Positions 54,553 through 63,936 of a stretch of DNA of 64,000 bases are shown here, piece by piece; position 1 is the first letter of the stretch; every line of letters begins with the position of its first letter. The stretch spans positions 310,001 through 374,000 of the forward strand of contig CAWEZO010000007.1 in assembly GCA_963813635.1 (NCBI GenBank), given 5' to 3'. The translations under genes were made by a program, and so were the position numbers. The stretch is from JBBRZM01 sp963813635 (GTDB taxonomy: Bacteria > Actinomycetota > Acidimicrobiia > IMCC26256 > JBBRZM01). The notes beneath the pieces were generated by a model that saw only the letters and a program-made list of their open reading frames with translations, was not told the origin of the DNA and did no database searches.

Positions 54553-55107
54553 TCAGCAGCCGACCGCGGCCCGGGGTGCGATGAGACCCGAGCCGAAGTG
54601 CTCATCCTTGCCCGCGGGCCCGGCGTCGAGCGCGGTTTCCTCGATGCGTGCCCGGCTCTGCACGGCAGTCCATGTCGGGTGCTCCGTTCGCACCAGCGCC
54701 GCGAGGGCGGACGCGTACGGCGCCGCTTGGCGCGACCACGTCGACGTACGTGCCCGTCACCGACGTGGGGTCGAGCTCACCGTTCGAGTCCATATGCCGA
54801 CAGCGAGCACGTTGTCGAACGCGGCCGGGTAGTTGGGATCGGTGACCGGCCAATTCCCCGAAGCAGCGACGACGACCACGCCTTTGACTCCGCGTACGTG
54901 ATCGCCGCCTCGTCCTGTGGCCACAACTTCACCTCGCCGAAGCTCATGTTGATCACGTTGACGTGCGCGGTGTCGACGGCCCAGCGCACGGCGTTGGCGA
55001 TGTCGTCGGTGCCCGACCGCGCTGACCTCGCGGCGCGCGTGCCCGTCGAGGTCGTTGATGATCACGACCTCCGGAACGATCTTCACGCCCGGCGCGGCGC
55101 CGGGCTT
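54553..55107 (-). pseudogene. subtilisin-like (S8) protease fragment lacking the catalytic triad
   Basis: Reconstructed blocks: VKPGAAPGVKIVPEVVIIND; AVRWAVDTAHVNVINMSFG; GVVVVAASGNWPVTDPNYPA; DPTSVTGTYVDVVAPSG; YASALAALVRTEHPTWTAVQ; EHFGSGLIAPRAAVGC. These are the middle and end of a subtilase, with the oxyanion Asn in AASGN. The N-terminal part with catalytic Asp and His is absent: the sequence runs straight into the 3' end of the next gene. The GTSxA segment with the catalytic Ser is missing between VVAPSG and YASAL. At least three frame steps also occur. Confidence 0.72.
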
Positions 55108-56276
55108 GACCACCGTCGGGGCGTGAGCGCGAGCGCGCGCGGGTAGTCCTCGAACATCCAGCGGGCGAAGTTGCGGCGGGTCCAGTTGCTCGTATCGACA
55201 GCGCGCATCGCCACCCGAGTGCGTCGCTCCGACCGCAAGACACGCTGGACGTGTCGGGCGAGCCGCAGATCGGTGCCGAGCGCGCGATCGACGTCGTGCC
55301 GGTAACGGTCTCGCACCGCGGCGGGCGGACCGCCGGCGGCAACCGCGCCGGCCGCGAGCATCGCCGTCTGCAACGCCTGGGCGATGCCCTCACCCGTCAG
55401 CGGGTCGACGACCCCTGCCGCGTCGCCCGCGAACAGCACCCGCCCGCCGGCCAACCGCGTTGCGTCGAAGGCCGCGGGGATCGGCCACGACCGAGGACTG
55501 CCCTCCGGTGTGGCCCGGGACCCGATCACGGATCGAATGCCCGGCCGGGAGCTGAGCTCACGCGACACGCGCGCGAGCGACGTGCCGGTCACGCCCGGCC
55601 CCCGCACCACGCCGAAGCCCACGTTGGCGCGACCGCCCGCGAGTGGGAACACCCAGGCGTAACCGGGGAGCAGGTCGCGCTCGAACAACACGTGCAGCCG
55701 CGTCTCGTCGACGCCCGAGAAGTACTGGCGAAACGCGTGTGACGAGCCGAGGTCGCGCCGCATGCCGCGGTCGAGGAGCCTTCGCACCGTCGAGTACTGC
55801 CCGTCGGCAGCGATCACCCATCGCGCACGTGCGCACGTGCCGTCAGTGAGCCGTGCGCGAACCCCGCCCGGGGTCGTGGCGAGCTCGCAGATTCCGGCGC
55901 CTTCGCGTACAACCACGTCGCGCGTCTTTGCGTGGGCGACGAGCGCGGCGTCGAGATCGAGCCGGGGCACGACCCCCGCGAGCCGGCCGTCGGCCGGCAT
56001 GGGCAAGGAGACGGGCGTGCCGTCGGGCGACACGATGACCGTCCCGGGGATGGCCGTGTAGGAGGGCAGCGCGTCGAGGTCGAAGCCGAGCCGTGCGAGG
56101 AGCCGCACCGAGTTCGCGGTGAGCGCGTCACCACATGTCTTGTCGCGCGGGAATGTCGCCTTGTCGACGACGATCGTCTGGAGCCCGCGCTGCTGCGAGG
56201 TGATGGCAGCGGCGACGCCGGCGGGGCCGGCGCCGACCACCAGCACGTCGGCCACGATGTCGGGATCAGCAGGCAT
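55083..56276 (-). CDS. geranylgeranyl reductase-family FAD oxidoreductase
   Basis: 397-residue flavoprotein. The FAD-binding Rossmann motif VLVVGAGPAGVAAAIT is at residues 11-26, CGDALTANSVRLLARLG follows, and GRVLFAGDAAGVVDPLTGEGIAQAL (abbreviated: second FAD motif near residue 285) is typical. Members reduce isoprenoid double bonds or act as menaquinone/archaeal-lipid reductases. The last residues after DYPRALALTPRR look foreign and overlap the protease remnant, so the natural C-terminus may be lost. Confidence 0.85.
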   Translation of the reverse strand: MPADPDIVADVLVVGAGPAGVAAAITSQQRGLQTIVVDKATFPRDKTCGDALTANSVRLLARLGFDLDALPSYTAIPGTVIVSPDGTPVSLPMPADGRLAGVVPRLDLDAALVAHAKTRDVVVREGAGICELATTPGGVRARLTDGTCARARWVIAADGQYSTVRRLLDRGMRRDLGSSHAFRQYFSGVDETRLHVLFERDLLPGYAWVFPLAGGRANVGFGVVRGPGVTGTSLARVSRELSSRPGIRSVIGSRATPEGSPRSWPIPAAFDATRLAGGRVLFAGDAAGVVDPLTGEGIAQALQTAMLAAGAVAAGGPPAAVRDRYRHDVDRALGTDLRLARHVQRVLRSERRTRVAMRAVDTSNWTRRNFARWMFEDYPRALALTPRRWSSPAPRRA

Positions 56277-56283
56277 TGCAGGC

Positions 56284-56529
56284 GTGAGGCTACCGTTCGT
56301 CGCTTTGCGCGCCTACCTGATCGCCGTCGCGGCCGTGCTCCTCAACTTGAAGCCGGCGTGGCGTCCCTGGTCGCTCGTCGAGAACCTCTCCGCGCTGATC
56401 AATGGTGCTTCGGTCGAGATCAACCAGCAGGTCCGCAGTCCCGGCGCCGCCGTGCTCATGATCGGCGGCTACGTCGCCGCACTGGTGCTTGCGACCGGGG
56501 CCGTGTTCTTCGGGCGCGACGTCGCCTAG
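56284..56529 (+). CDS. small membrane protein, possible ABC-2 permease tail
   Basis: 81 residues from GTG 56284, only seven bases from the divergent reductase start. Two hydrophobic helices (LRAYLIAVAAVLLNL and GGYVAALVLATGAVFFG) flank a segment VENLSALINGASVEINQQ. The end, a helix followed by FFGRDVA, is like the C-terminus of ABC-2 transporter permeases. The short gap and lack of promoter room suggest the rest of a larger gene was lost. It may also be a genuine small protein. Confidence 0.45.
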   Translation: MRLPFVALRAYLIAVAAVLLNLKPAWRPWSLVENLSALINGASVEINQQVRSPGAAVLMIGGYVAALVLATGAVFFGRDVA

Positions 56530-56639
56530 CCCGTTTCGGCTCTTTTCGACGGCGACCCCACACGCGCGCCACAATCTCCCCACTAGAGCAAGGCCGCGTC
56601 CCTCGCGGCGCGCCCGAGCCCGCAGAGCCGAGGAGAACG

Positions 56640-57422
56640 ATGAACATCATTGTCTGCGTGAAGCAGATCCCCGACCCGGCCATACCGGGGGAGCTCGACC
56701 CCACGACCAAGACGCTGCAGCGCGAGGGCAAGCTCATCCTCGACGAGTCCGACGGCTTCGGCGTCGAGATGGCGCTCCAGCTCGCCGACAAGGCCGGCGG
56801 GGGCGACGTGACGCTCGTGTCGATGGTTCCCAACGACGAGGTGTCGGGGCTGCGCACCGCGCTGGCCATGGGCGCGGCGAAGGCCATTCTCGTCTCCGAT
56901 CCCGAGCTGGCCGGCTCCGACTCGCTGTCGACCGCCAAGGTGATCGCGAAGGCGGTCGAGCGCGCGGGTGACGTCGACCTGGTGCTCACGGCGACGGAGT
57001 CGACCGACGGCTACACCGGCGCGATCCCGCCGCAGGTCGCGGAGCTGCTCGGCTGGCCGTCGCTCACGTTCGCGAAGCATGTCGAGGTCGCCGACGGCAA
57101 GGTCACGATCCAGCGTCAGACCGAAGCGGGCTACGACATCGTCGCGGCCCAGCTCCCGGCAGTCGTGAGCGTGACCGCCGGGGTCGTCGAGCCGCGGTAC
57201 CCGTCGTTCAAGGGGATCATGGCGGCGAAGAACAAGCCGGTCGACGCGGTCAAGGCCGCGGACCTCGGCTTGAGCGGCGACCAGGTCGGTTGGGCCGGCG
57301 CGCGCCAGGAGATCGTGTCGGTCGAGGCCGCGCCCGAACGTCAGGCCGGCGAGAAGATCGAAGACGACGGCGAGACCTACCAGCGCGTCGTCGAGTTCCT
57401 CGAGCAGCTCAAAGTCATCTGA
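56640..57422 (+). CDS. etfB: electron transfer flavoprotein beta subunit
   Basis: 260-residue subunit that binds AMP and, with EtfA, takes electrons from acyl-CoA dehydrogenases. It starts MNIIVCVKQIPDPA after AGGAGA. The signature ESTDGYTGAIPPQVAELLGWP lies near residue 120 and ends in a C-terminal helix QRVVEFLEQLKV. etfA follows 17 bases later. Together they serve the acyl-CoA dehydrogenases encoded in this window. Confidence 0.96.
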   Translation: MNIIVCVKQIPDPAIPGELDPTTKTLQREGKLILDESDGFGVEMALQLADKAGGGDVTLVSMVPNDEVSGLRTALAMGAAKAILVSDPELAGSDSLSTAKVIAKAVERAGDVDLVLTATESTDGYTGAIPPQVAELLGWPSLTFAKHVEVADGKVTIQRQTEAGYDIVAAQLPAVVSVTAGVVEPRYPSFKGIMAAKNKPVDAVKAADLGLSGDQVGWAGARQEIVSVEAAPERQAGEKIEDDGETYQRVVEFLEQLKVI

Positions 57423-57439
57423 GAAAGGGCGACGAGACC

Positions 57440-58411
57440 ATGGCTCTTCCCAAAGTGTGGGTGTACGCCGAGTCCGACGAAGGCAAGCCCACGAGCGCGA
57501 CGCTCGAGCTGCTCACCAAGGCGCGCGAGATCGGCGACTCGGTGGAGGCGATCTACATCGGTAGTGACGCTGCCGCAATCGCGCCGCAGCTCGGTGAGTA
57601 CGGCGCGGCGAAGGTGTACAACGCGGATGCCGCCGGCGTGCTGCCGGGTGTCGTCGGCGCCGGCGTGCTCGCACAGCTTGTCGAGGAGCACCAACCTGAT
57701 CTGGTGCTGTTCGCGCAGAGCTATGACGGCCGCGACGCTGTCGGCCGGCTCTCCTCGAAGATCGACCGTCCGGTGCTCACCAACGGTGCGTCGGTCGACG
57801 TCGACGGTGACACCGTGAAGGTTGGCACCGCGATCTTCGGCGGCAACACGATCGTCGGCACGTCGTTCACAGGTCCCAAGCCGTACCTCTCGGCGATCCG
57901 GCCGAAGTCGTTCGCAGCCGAGCCCGGTGGCGCGGCCGCCGCCGAAGTCGTGGCGGCTGACGCCGGCGATCTCGGTCGGGCGGCCGAGGCCAAGGTGCTC
58001 GATCACCACGTCGAGGAGCGCGAGGGCCCGAAGCTCGAAGACGCGACGGTTGTCGTGGCGGGAGGCCGTGGGATCGGCGCTGCGGAAAACTACGAGCCGT
58101 TGGTCGATGGGCTGGCGAAGCTGCTCGGCGGCGCTTCGGGTGCATCACGTGCGATCGTCGATGCGGGCTGGGTGCCGTACGCGAAGCAAGTGGGCCAGAC
58201 CGGCAAGACCGTGAAGCCGAAGGTTTACATCGCCCTCGGCATCTCGGGTGCTACACAGCACATGGTGGGCATGAAGAGCTCCGACAACATCATCGCCATC
58301 AACAAGGACGGCGAGGCGCCAATCTTCTCGGTCGCCGACCTCGGCATCGTCGGCGACGTCCACAAGATCGTGCCGAAGATCATCGAGGCCATCAACGCGC
58401 GCAGCTCGTAG
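57440..58411 (+). CDS. etfA: electron transfer flavoprotein alpha subunit
   Basis: 323-residue FAD-binding partner of EtfB. The N-terminal domain begins KVWVYAESDEGKP. The C-terminal FAD domain holds VVAGGRGIGAAENYEPL, AGWVPYAKQVGQTGKTVKP, GISGATQHMVGM and the end VHKIVPKIIEAI. The length is normal. It delivers electrons onward to an ETF:quinone oxidoreductase not present here. Confidence 0.96.
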   Translation: MALPKVWVYAESDEGKPTSATLELLTKAREIGDSVEAIYIGSDAAAIAPQLGEYGAAKVYNADAAGVLPGVVGAGVLAQLVEEHQPDLVLFAQSYDGRDAVGRLSSKIDRPVLTNGASVDVDGDTVKVGTAIFGGNTIVGTSFTGPKPYLSAIRPKSFAAEPGGAAAAEVVAADAGDLGRAAEAKVLDHHVEEREGPKLEDATVVVAGGRGIGAAENYEPLVDGLAKLLGGASGASRAIVDAGWVPYAKQVGQTGKTVKPKVYIALGISGATQHMVGMKSSDNIIAINKDGEAPIFSVADLGIVGDVHKIVPKIIEAINARSS

Positions 58412-58477
58412 CGAGACCGCGCCGGGTCGACGGCGCGACGGCGCGTGCGCAGGTGCGGAGGAATCGCCGGATCTAGG

Positions 58478-58966
58478 ATGCGCGCCGTGACCTCGCCACC
58501 GCTGCATCCCGATGTCGGCCGGTTGGCGCTGCTGTTGGGCGCCTGGGCCGGTGAGGGCACCGGCGGCTACCCGACCACATCCGACTTCGCGTACCGGGAG
58601 GAGACGGTGGTCAGCCACGACGGCAAGCCGCGGCTGAACTACCGGCAGCGCACGTGGGCGCTCGACGACGGCCGCGCGCTGCACAGTGAGACGGGCTTCT
58701 GGCGGCCGGCTCCGGGCGGGCGCGTCGAGCTCGTGCTCGCGCACGGCTCGGGTGTGGTCGAAGTGTCCGAGGGCACCGTGGACGGCGGCCGCTTCGAACT
58801 CTCGAGCACGGCAACGCATGGCACCACGACCGCGAAAGAGGTCACCGCGTTGCGACGCGTTGTCGAGGTCGAAGGCGACCGGCTGCGCTACCAACTCGAC
58901 ATGGCCGCGGTCGGCCAACCGCTGAGCCACCATCTCGCGGCCGCGCTCGCCCGCGTCGGGCCCTGA
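58478..58966 (+). CDS. nitrobindin-like heme-binding beta-barrel (FABP/THAP4 family)
   Basis: 162-residue beta-barrel. LLGAWAGEGTGGYPT near residue 20 is the family's GxWxGxG motif. EETVVSHDGKPRLNYRQRTW and LHSETGFWRP follow, and the end has LSHHLAAALARV, which may carry the proximal heme His. Relatives bind ferric heme and isomerise peroxynitrite to nitrate. ATG 58478 is used; GTG 58487 is in frame too. Confidence 0.85.
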   Translation: MRAVTSPPLHPDVGRLALLLGAWAGEGTGGYPTTSDFAYREETVVSHDGKPRLNYRQRTWALDDGRALHSETGFWRPAPGGRVELVLAHGSGVVEVSEGTVDGGRFELSSTATHGTTTAKEVTALRRVVEVEGDRLRYQLDMAAVGQPLSHHLAAALARVGP

Positions 58967-58976
58967 CTGTCGCTCT

Positions 58977-59034
58977 TCGCGAGCACGTTCCGCGCGCGGC
59001 CGGGCGCGGGCCGCTGTCGCGAGCACTTTCCGCG
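58977..59034 (+). repeat. 18-bp direct repeat pair, 40-bp period
   Basis: TCGCGAGCACGTTCCGCG (58977-58994) recurs with one change at 59017-59034, and a weaker third unit begins at 59031. Between them GCGGCC and GGCCGC arms could pair. It lies in the gap between the nitrobindin-like gene and the next hydrolase. Role unknown. Confidence 0.5.
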
Positions 59035-59092
59035 AGAACTTTGCCGGGTCAAGTCCACCAGCTTCGTGCCGATCTCATGGATGATGAGCGGG

Positions 59093-60127
59093 ATGTCTCG
59101 CGGTCCGGTTCGGCTCGAGCGCAGGGTGATCACGCTGCCCGACGGACACCGCGTGGGTGTCGCGATGGGCGGCCGCGGGATGCCGTTCGTCCTCGTGCAC
59201 GGGTTCGGCACCGAAGCACGCGTCTATTCCGAATCGCTCACGCGCATCGTGGCCCTCGGGTTTCGGGTGGTTGCGATCGACGCCGCCGGGCACGGGTCGA
59301 CGCCGCACATACCCGGCGACGAGCCGACGCTCGAGGACGTTGCCGATCTCGTGGCGCGGACGCTCGACTACCTCGGCATCAAGCGCGCCGTGCTCGCGGG
59401 CCACTCGATGGGCGGGCGGCTGGTTGCCGAGGTCGCGGCGAAGGATCCCGACCGCGCGATCGCGCTGATTCTCATCGACGCGATTCTCGGCGAGTCATGG
59501 GACCGGCGGCTCCGGGCCCTGGTCGAGTCACCACAACGCCACGCGCGCTTCTGGGCCGACTTCGCGCTCGACAGCATTGCGACCGTGCCCTTCGACCTGG
59601 CCCGTCTCGTTGCGCTGGGCCGGCGCTCGGCGCGATCGGTCGCGACGCACGTGACCCGACCCTGGCTGTCGGTGCGTGCGGGTTGGGCCGTCGTGCGAGC
59701 TCGTCCGAGTGTGGAGACGCTCGCCGACCTCGCTCGCGCCGGGGTGCCGGTCGTCCACGTGCATGGCGATCGCGACCTCGTCGTGCCGCTCGCGTCGGCT
59801 TGCGACGCCGCGACGCGTTCGCGTGGTGACCTCGTGGTCATCGAGGGTGCTCGGCATTCGTGGTTGCTGCGATGTCACGAGACACTTCCGTCCGTCGTGG
59901 CCGACCTCATGCACACCACGCTGGGTGCGGCATGCGCGCGGGCGCTCGGCGACGCAGGCCTCGATTCGAAGCGTGCAACGATCGAGGACGTCGAGCGCGT
60001 CTGCTACGTGCCCGGCGCGTGTGTGCTGACACTCAACCGCCACGCCGACCACACGCGGCTGCGGAAGGGCGGAACGCCGCTCTACCGCTGGCGGCGCTCG
60101 ACCCCACACCCCAGTAGCGTCGCCTGA
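59093..60127 (+). CDS. alpha/beta hydrolase
   Basis: About 344 residues. VLVHGFGTEARVYSES is the oxyanion region, AIDAAGHGSTPHIPG the next turn, LAGHSMGGRLVAEVA the nucleophile elbow (Ser near residue 104), HVHGDRDLVVPLA the acid region and GARHSWLLR the His. The C-terminal 70 residues have no clear counterpart in simple hydrolases. Several in-frame starts exist (59066, 59081, 59084, 59093); I use the one nearest the conserved sequence. Confidence 0.83.
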   Translation: MSRGPVRLERRVITLPDGHRVGVAMGGRGMPFVLVHGFGTEARVYSESLTRIVALGFRVVAIDAAGHGSTPHIPGDEPTLEDVADLVARTLDYLGIKRAVLAGHSMGGRLVAEVAAKDPDRAIALILIDAILGESWDRRLRALVESPQRHARFWADFALDSIATVPFDLARLVALGRRSARSVATHVTRPWLSVRAGWAVVRARPSVETLADLARAGVPVVHVHGDRDLVVPLASACDAATRSRGDLVVIEGARHSWLLRCHETLPSVVADLMHTTLGAACARALGDAGLDSKRATIEDVERVCYVPGACVLTLNRHADHTRLRKGGTPLYRWRRSTPHPSSVA

Positions 60128-60150
60128 CGCGCGAGTGCAGGGTCGAGCAA

Positions 60151-60930
60151 TTAGTCGGCGAGGTCGATGACGACGGGCGCGTGATCTGAGGGCCCTTTGC
60201 CCTTGCGGGCGTTTCGGTCGACGATCGCCCACTGCAGCCGCGCGGCCAGCGGGGCGGTCACGTACACGAGGTCGATACGCATGCCGCGGTGCTCGTGGAA
60301 GTCGCCGCGACGGTAGTCCCAGTAGCTGAACAACCGGTCGCCGTCGTACAGCGCTCTGAACGCGTCGACCATGCCCCACTCGCGCAGGCGCGTGAGCTCG
60401 TCGCGTTCCGGTTGTGTCACGTGGGTCGATCCCCGGAACGCCTTCGGTGACCAGACGTCGCGGTCTTCGGGGGCGACGTTGAAGTCGCCGAGCACCGCGA
60501 CGGGATCCGACGGTTGCGCGGTTGCGTCGAGCCATTCGCGCAGGCAACCGAGCCACGCGAGCTTGCGCTCGTAGAACTCGGTGCCCACCTCGCGCCCGTT
60601 CGGCACGTAGACGCTGACGACGCGAACCCCGCCGCACGTCGCGGCGAGGAGGCGGGCGTCGCCTTCGTAGGGGTCGACACGCTCCTGGTCGAAGCCGCTG
60701 GTGACATCGCTGATGCCGACGCGAGAGAGGATCGCGACACCGTTCCACTGGCCTTGGCCGTGGTGCACCGAGTCGTAACCGAGCGCGGAGAACGACAGCT
60801 GCGGGAACGCGTCGTCGGTGAGCTTGGTCTCCTGGAGGCACAGCACGTCGGGCTGCGCATACTGCAACCACTCCTCGACGCGGGGCAGCCGCATCTTCAA
60901 CGAGTTGACATTCCAGGTCGCCAGCCGCAC
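60151..60930 (-). CDS. xthA: exodeoxyribonuclease III
   Basis: 259-residue AP endonuclease/3'-5' exonuclease for base-excision repair. ATWNVNSLKMRLPRV opens the fold. LQETKL holds the metal-binding Glu, VYVPNG the catalytic Tyr region, LGDFNVAPEDRD the Asp/Asn pair, RIDLVYV the next and GKGPSDHAPVVIDL the C-terminal Asp-His. GTG 60930 gives the standard length. It begins five bases after the acylase-family gene, which reads in the same direction. Confidence 0.94.
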   Translation of the reverse strand: MRLATWNVNSLKMRLPRVEEWLQYAQPDVLCLQETKLTDDAFPQLSFSALGYDSVHHGQGQWNGVAILSRVGISDVTSGFDQERVDPYEGDARLLAATCGGVRVVSVYVPNGREVGTEFYERKLAWLGCLREWLDATAQPSDPVAVLGDFNVAPEDRDVWSPKAFRGSTHVTQPERDELTRLREWGMVDAFRALYDGDRLFSYWDYRRGDFHEHRGMRIDLVYVTAPLAARLQWAIVDRNARKGKGPSDHAPVVIDLAD

Positions 60931-60935
60931 GCGTG

Positions 60936-63900
60936 TTACTCCCGGGGTGGTGCGGCCGGCGCGGTGGCGTGGCGGCGGTGCCGGCGTCGAAGGATCAGGC
61001 TGACCGCAATGGCGATGAGCGCGCCCGCGATGAGCACGATCACAATCGCGCCGGTGTTGCTGTCGCCACCGGCAGCGGCGCTCTTCCTGGCCCGGCCCCG
61101 TGTCGCGAGTTGGACGACCTGCTGGAAGGTGGGCCGGTTCACCCAGTTCATCGGCGGCACGCTCACGAGCAGCGAAGTGAACTGGATCTCGTCGTCGGCG
61201 GGCTTGCGCTGCCAGTCGTCGACCGTCGGCGACCCAAACTCCGTCTCGAGGTCGTGCACGGTCTTTGCGAGGGTCTGCCAGAGCAACGCCCGGCATTGCG
61301 CCAGCGTGCCGCCGTTACAAAAGCTGGAAGCGACGAACGGGCTGGTGACCGGCTGCCCGAGCACTTGACGCAACGCTTTCGCGACGTGGCTGTAGGCGCC
61401 GTAGTCGAAGCTCGAGCCGCCATGCTGACTCGGGTTGTCATCGATCGCGAAGTCGAGCGCGGTGAACGGATCAGTCGTGCCCACGGCGAACATCGCGCCC
61501 GGGATGTTCTTCCACCACGCGTCCATTGCCGCGATCGCAACCGCGTCCGTCGTAGGGCGCGCCGGGGCTCTTCGCGCGTCGATGTGCACCTGTGGAGGCC
61601 CAGAGCTCGAGGCGTTCGCGCAGGTCGAGCGCGCGCGGATCGATGCCGGCCGGCGGGTCGGTCAGCACTTGCAGGAGCAGCGGCAAGTCGGCTTCACCGC
61701 GGAGGTCGGCGGTCGAAGCGTCTTTCATCGCGCGGACAACGGCTGCGCGGTCAACCTTGTGGTTACCGCTGATGGCCTTCGTGATGCGCGCGTTGAGCAG
61801 CTGCACGCGATGGACGGGCCCGAAGCTGTACTGGTCGTCGGCCGGGTGGAAGCGCGCGGCCTGCTTGTTGTTCCACGAGGTGATGAAGCCGGCCGGCGGA
61901 TTCGCATCCCAGGGTTGGTCGGCGGGGGAGATGTACCCCTGCCAGTCGTACTTGCCGTTGCCCCACGCGGGCAGATCGAACGTGGTGCCCGTCGCTCGCT
62001 TCGGGCACCGGCAGGAATGCTGATAGCCGATCGTCGTCGCGTCGACGTAGAACCAGTTGAACGTGTAGTCGATCTTGCTGCCGGTCGCGTGGCGAAACGC
62101 GTCGAAACCGCCATTCATTGTGTTGGGGTCGTTGAGCCGCTTGAACCCGATCGCCGACTGAATCTCTCGACCGTAGGTGGAGCGCTTGCGCGCCACTGCG
62201 ATCGGCGTGCCGTCCTTGAGCGTGCCGCGATCCACGAGCGGTCCATAGTCGCTCGTGCGTTCGATGGTCCACGTGAGCGTCGTCGGGGTGCCTGCTCCCG
62301 CGAGGCCGGTCGTCGTGCGCTCGACGTGCTGGAACGAGTCGATGGGCTTGCACTTGCCCTTGTACTCGTATCCCATCGACGCGGTCGTGACGGGCCCACC
62401 ATTCGGATCGCAGAGCTTGAGCACGAAGTCGTCGACGTTGTCGGCGCCCGATGAGGTTGCAGACCACGCGTAGTCGCGCCCGTGGCCGAGCAACACGTAC
62501 TGGTCGACGCCGGCGAAGCCGACACCGCGCGCGTCGATGCCGGGACCGTGCACGTCTTTCTCCACCAACGCGGCCGGCACCTGGTAGCCGACCTGCGGGC
62601 CGAACACTGCAATCGGGCGCCCATTGGTCGTGTGCCTGCCGCTCACGAGGATGGCGTTGCTCATCGCCGGTGTCTGCGCGACCGCCCGACTGGGCCCGGC
62701 CGGCGTGAGCTGCGCGAGCAGTGATTGCAGCGCAGGCGGAAGCGCGAGTGGTCCCGGTCCGGACCCGAGTCCACCGGTCTGCACCGGGTCGCGAGCGCCC
62801 CCGACCGGTTGCAGGCTCGCGGCACGCCAGGGACGGAGACGCGTTGGGATCACGTTTGCCGAGGTTGGTGCCGTATGGCACCGCGCTGGGCTGGAGGTGA
62901 CCGGCGCCTCGGCGCTGTGATCGAACTTGAGCCGGCTGAACTCGGCTCGGCCGGCCCTGGCCGCCGCGGCGGCGTCGTCCGCTTCGGGGGGCTTGGGGGT
63001 TCCGGCAGGCTTGGCGGCCTCGGCCGCCTCGATGTTCACGGCGTACGCGGCGGTCAGCTTGTCGATGCCGCAAAGGTTCTCGACCTCGCGGCCGCCGCCT
63101 TTCCCGAACTGCGCGCCGACCGCCGACGCGACCGACACCGCGTCGGTGACCCTCCAGGGCTCCGGAGCTTTGCCGATCACGCCGTACTCGGCCGGTAACA
63201 AGCTCGGGTTGGCCTTGCCCTCGGCGAGCAGCTTGTTGACGCCGTCGGTGTACGCGATGAAGTCCTCGACGACCGAGGCGCCTTCGGGCCCTGACTCCTT
63301 CATGTCGTCGAGCTGCTTCTGCAAGTCGGCGTCGGTGTACGGCGCGTTCGTCAACCCGGCCTGATCCATGCCGGCGGCGGGCGCACCCACGAGCTCGGCA
63401 AGGCGGCCCTGTGCGAGATGGCGCAGCAGATCCATCTCGAGGAAGCGGTCCTCGGCCGAGGTGTAGCCCTCGGCGAACATCGTCGCGTACCGCGTGCGGC
63501 CGTAAATGTGCGGGACGCCATACTGCTTGTCGCGCAGGACGGTGACGTCGGGGTTCGGCGAGTACTTGCGGGCGACGTCGCCGTTCTTCACACCGAACGA
63601 CGCGTCCTTGTAGTACTTCGCGAGGTCGGCGTCGTTGAGCTTGTCGCCGCTGAACGTGAGCGCGCTGTACAGCGACTCTTGATCGGCGTAGTGCGGCGGG
63701 TACTTCGTCGGATCGTTGCCGGCCGCTTGGGCCTGGGCGAGCTCCGGCGGCGTGAGCGTGCCGTCCTGGCCCGGCGGGATCACATTGAGAAACCCGGCCG
63801 CGTCGCCGAATTCCTGGTATCGCCCGTCGACCGGCGGCGTGGTCGTGGGTGGGGTTGCGGCGTTCGCCGAAGGGAGTGCGAGCGTCGTCGTCAGGACCGC

Positions 63901-63936
63901 CAGGGCGCCGAGCGCCGCGACCCGTCCGATGCGCAT
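60936..63936 (-). CDS. penicillin acylase-family Ntn hydrolase, membrane-anchored, frame broken
   Basis: About 1,000 residues. A signal peptide (LGALAVLTTTLALPSANA) is followed by the acylase alpha part (YGVPHIYGRTRYATMFAEGY). The Ntn nucleophile is Ser in MSNAILVSGRHT (near residue 425), expected after autocatalytic cleavage. The beta part has FGPQVGYQVP, GVDQYVLLGHGRDYAWS and NNKQAARFHPADDQYSFG. One extra base near 61590 must be skipped to reach the C-terminal part with a membrane helix (IVIVLIAGALIAIAVSLIL) and basic tail. A second, self-compensating pair of shifts lies at about 62835-62885. The substrate could be acyl-homoserine lactones, beta-lactams or other amides. Confidence 0.88.
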
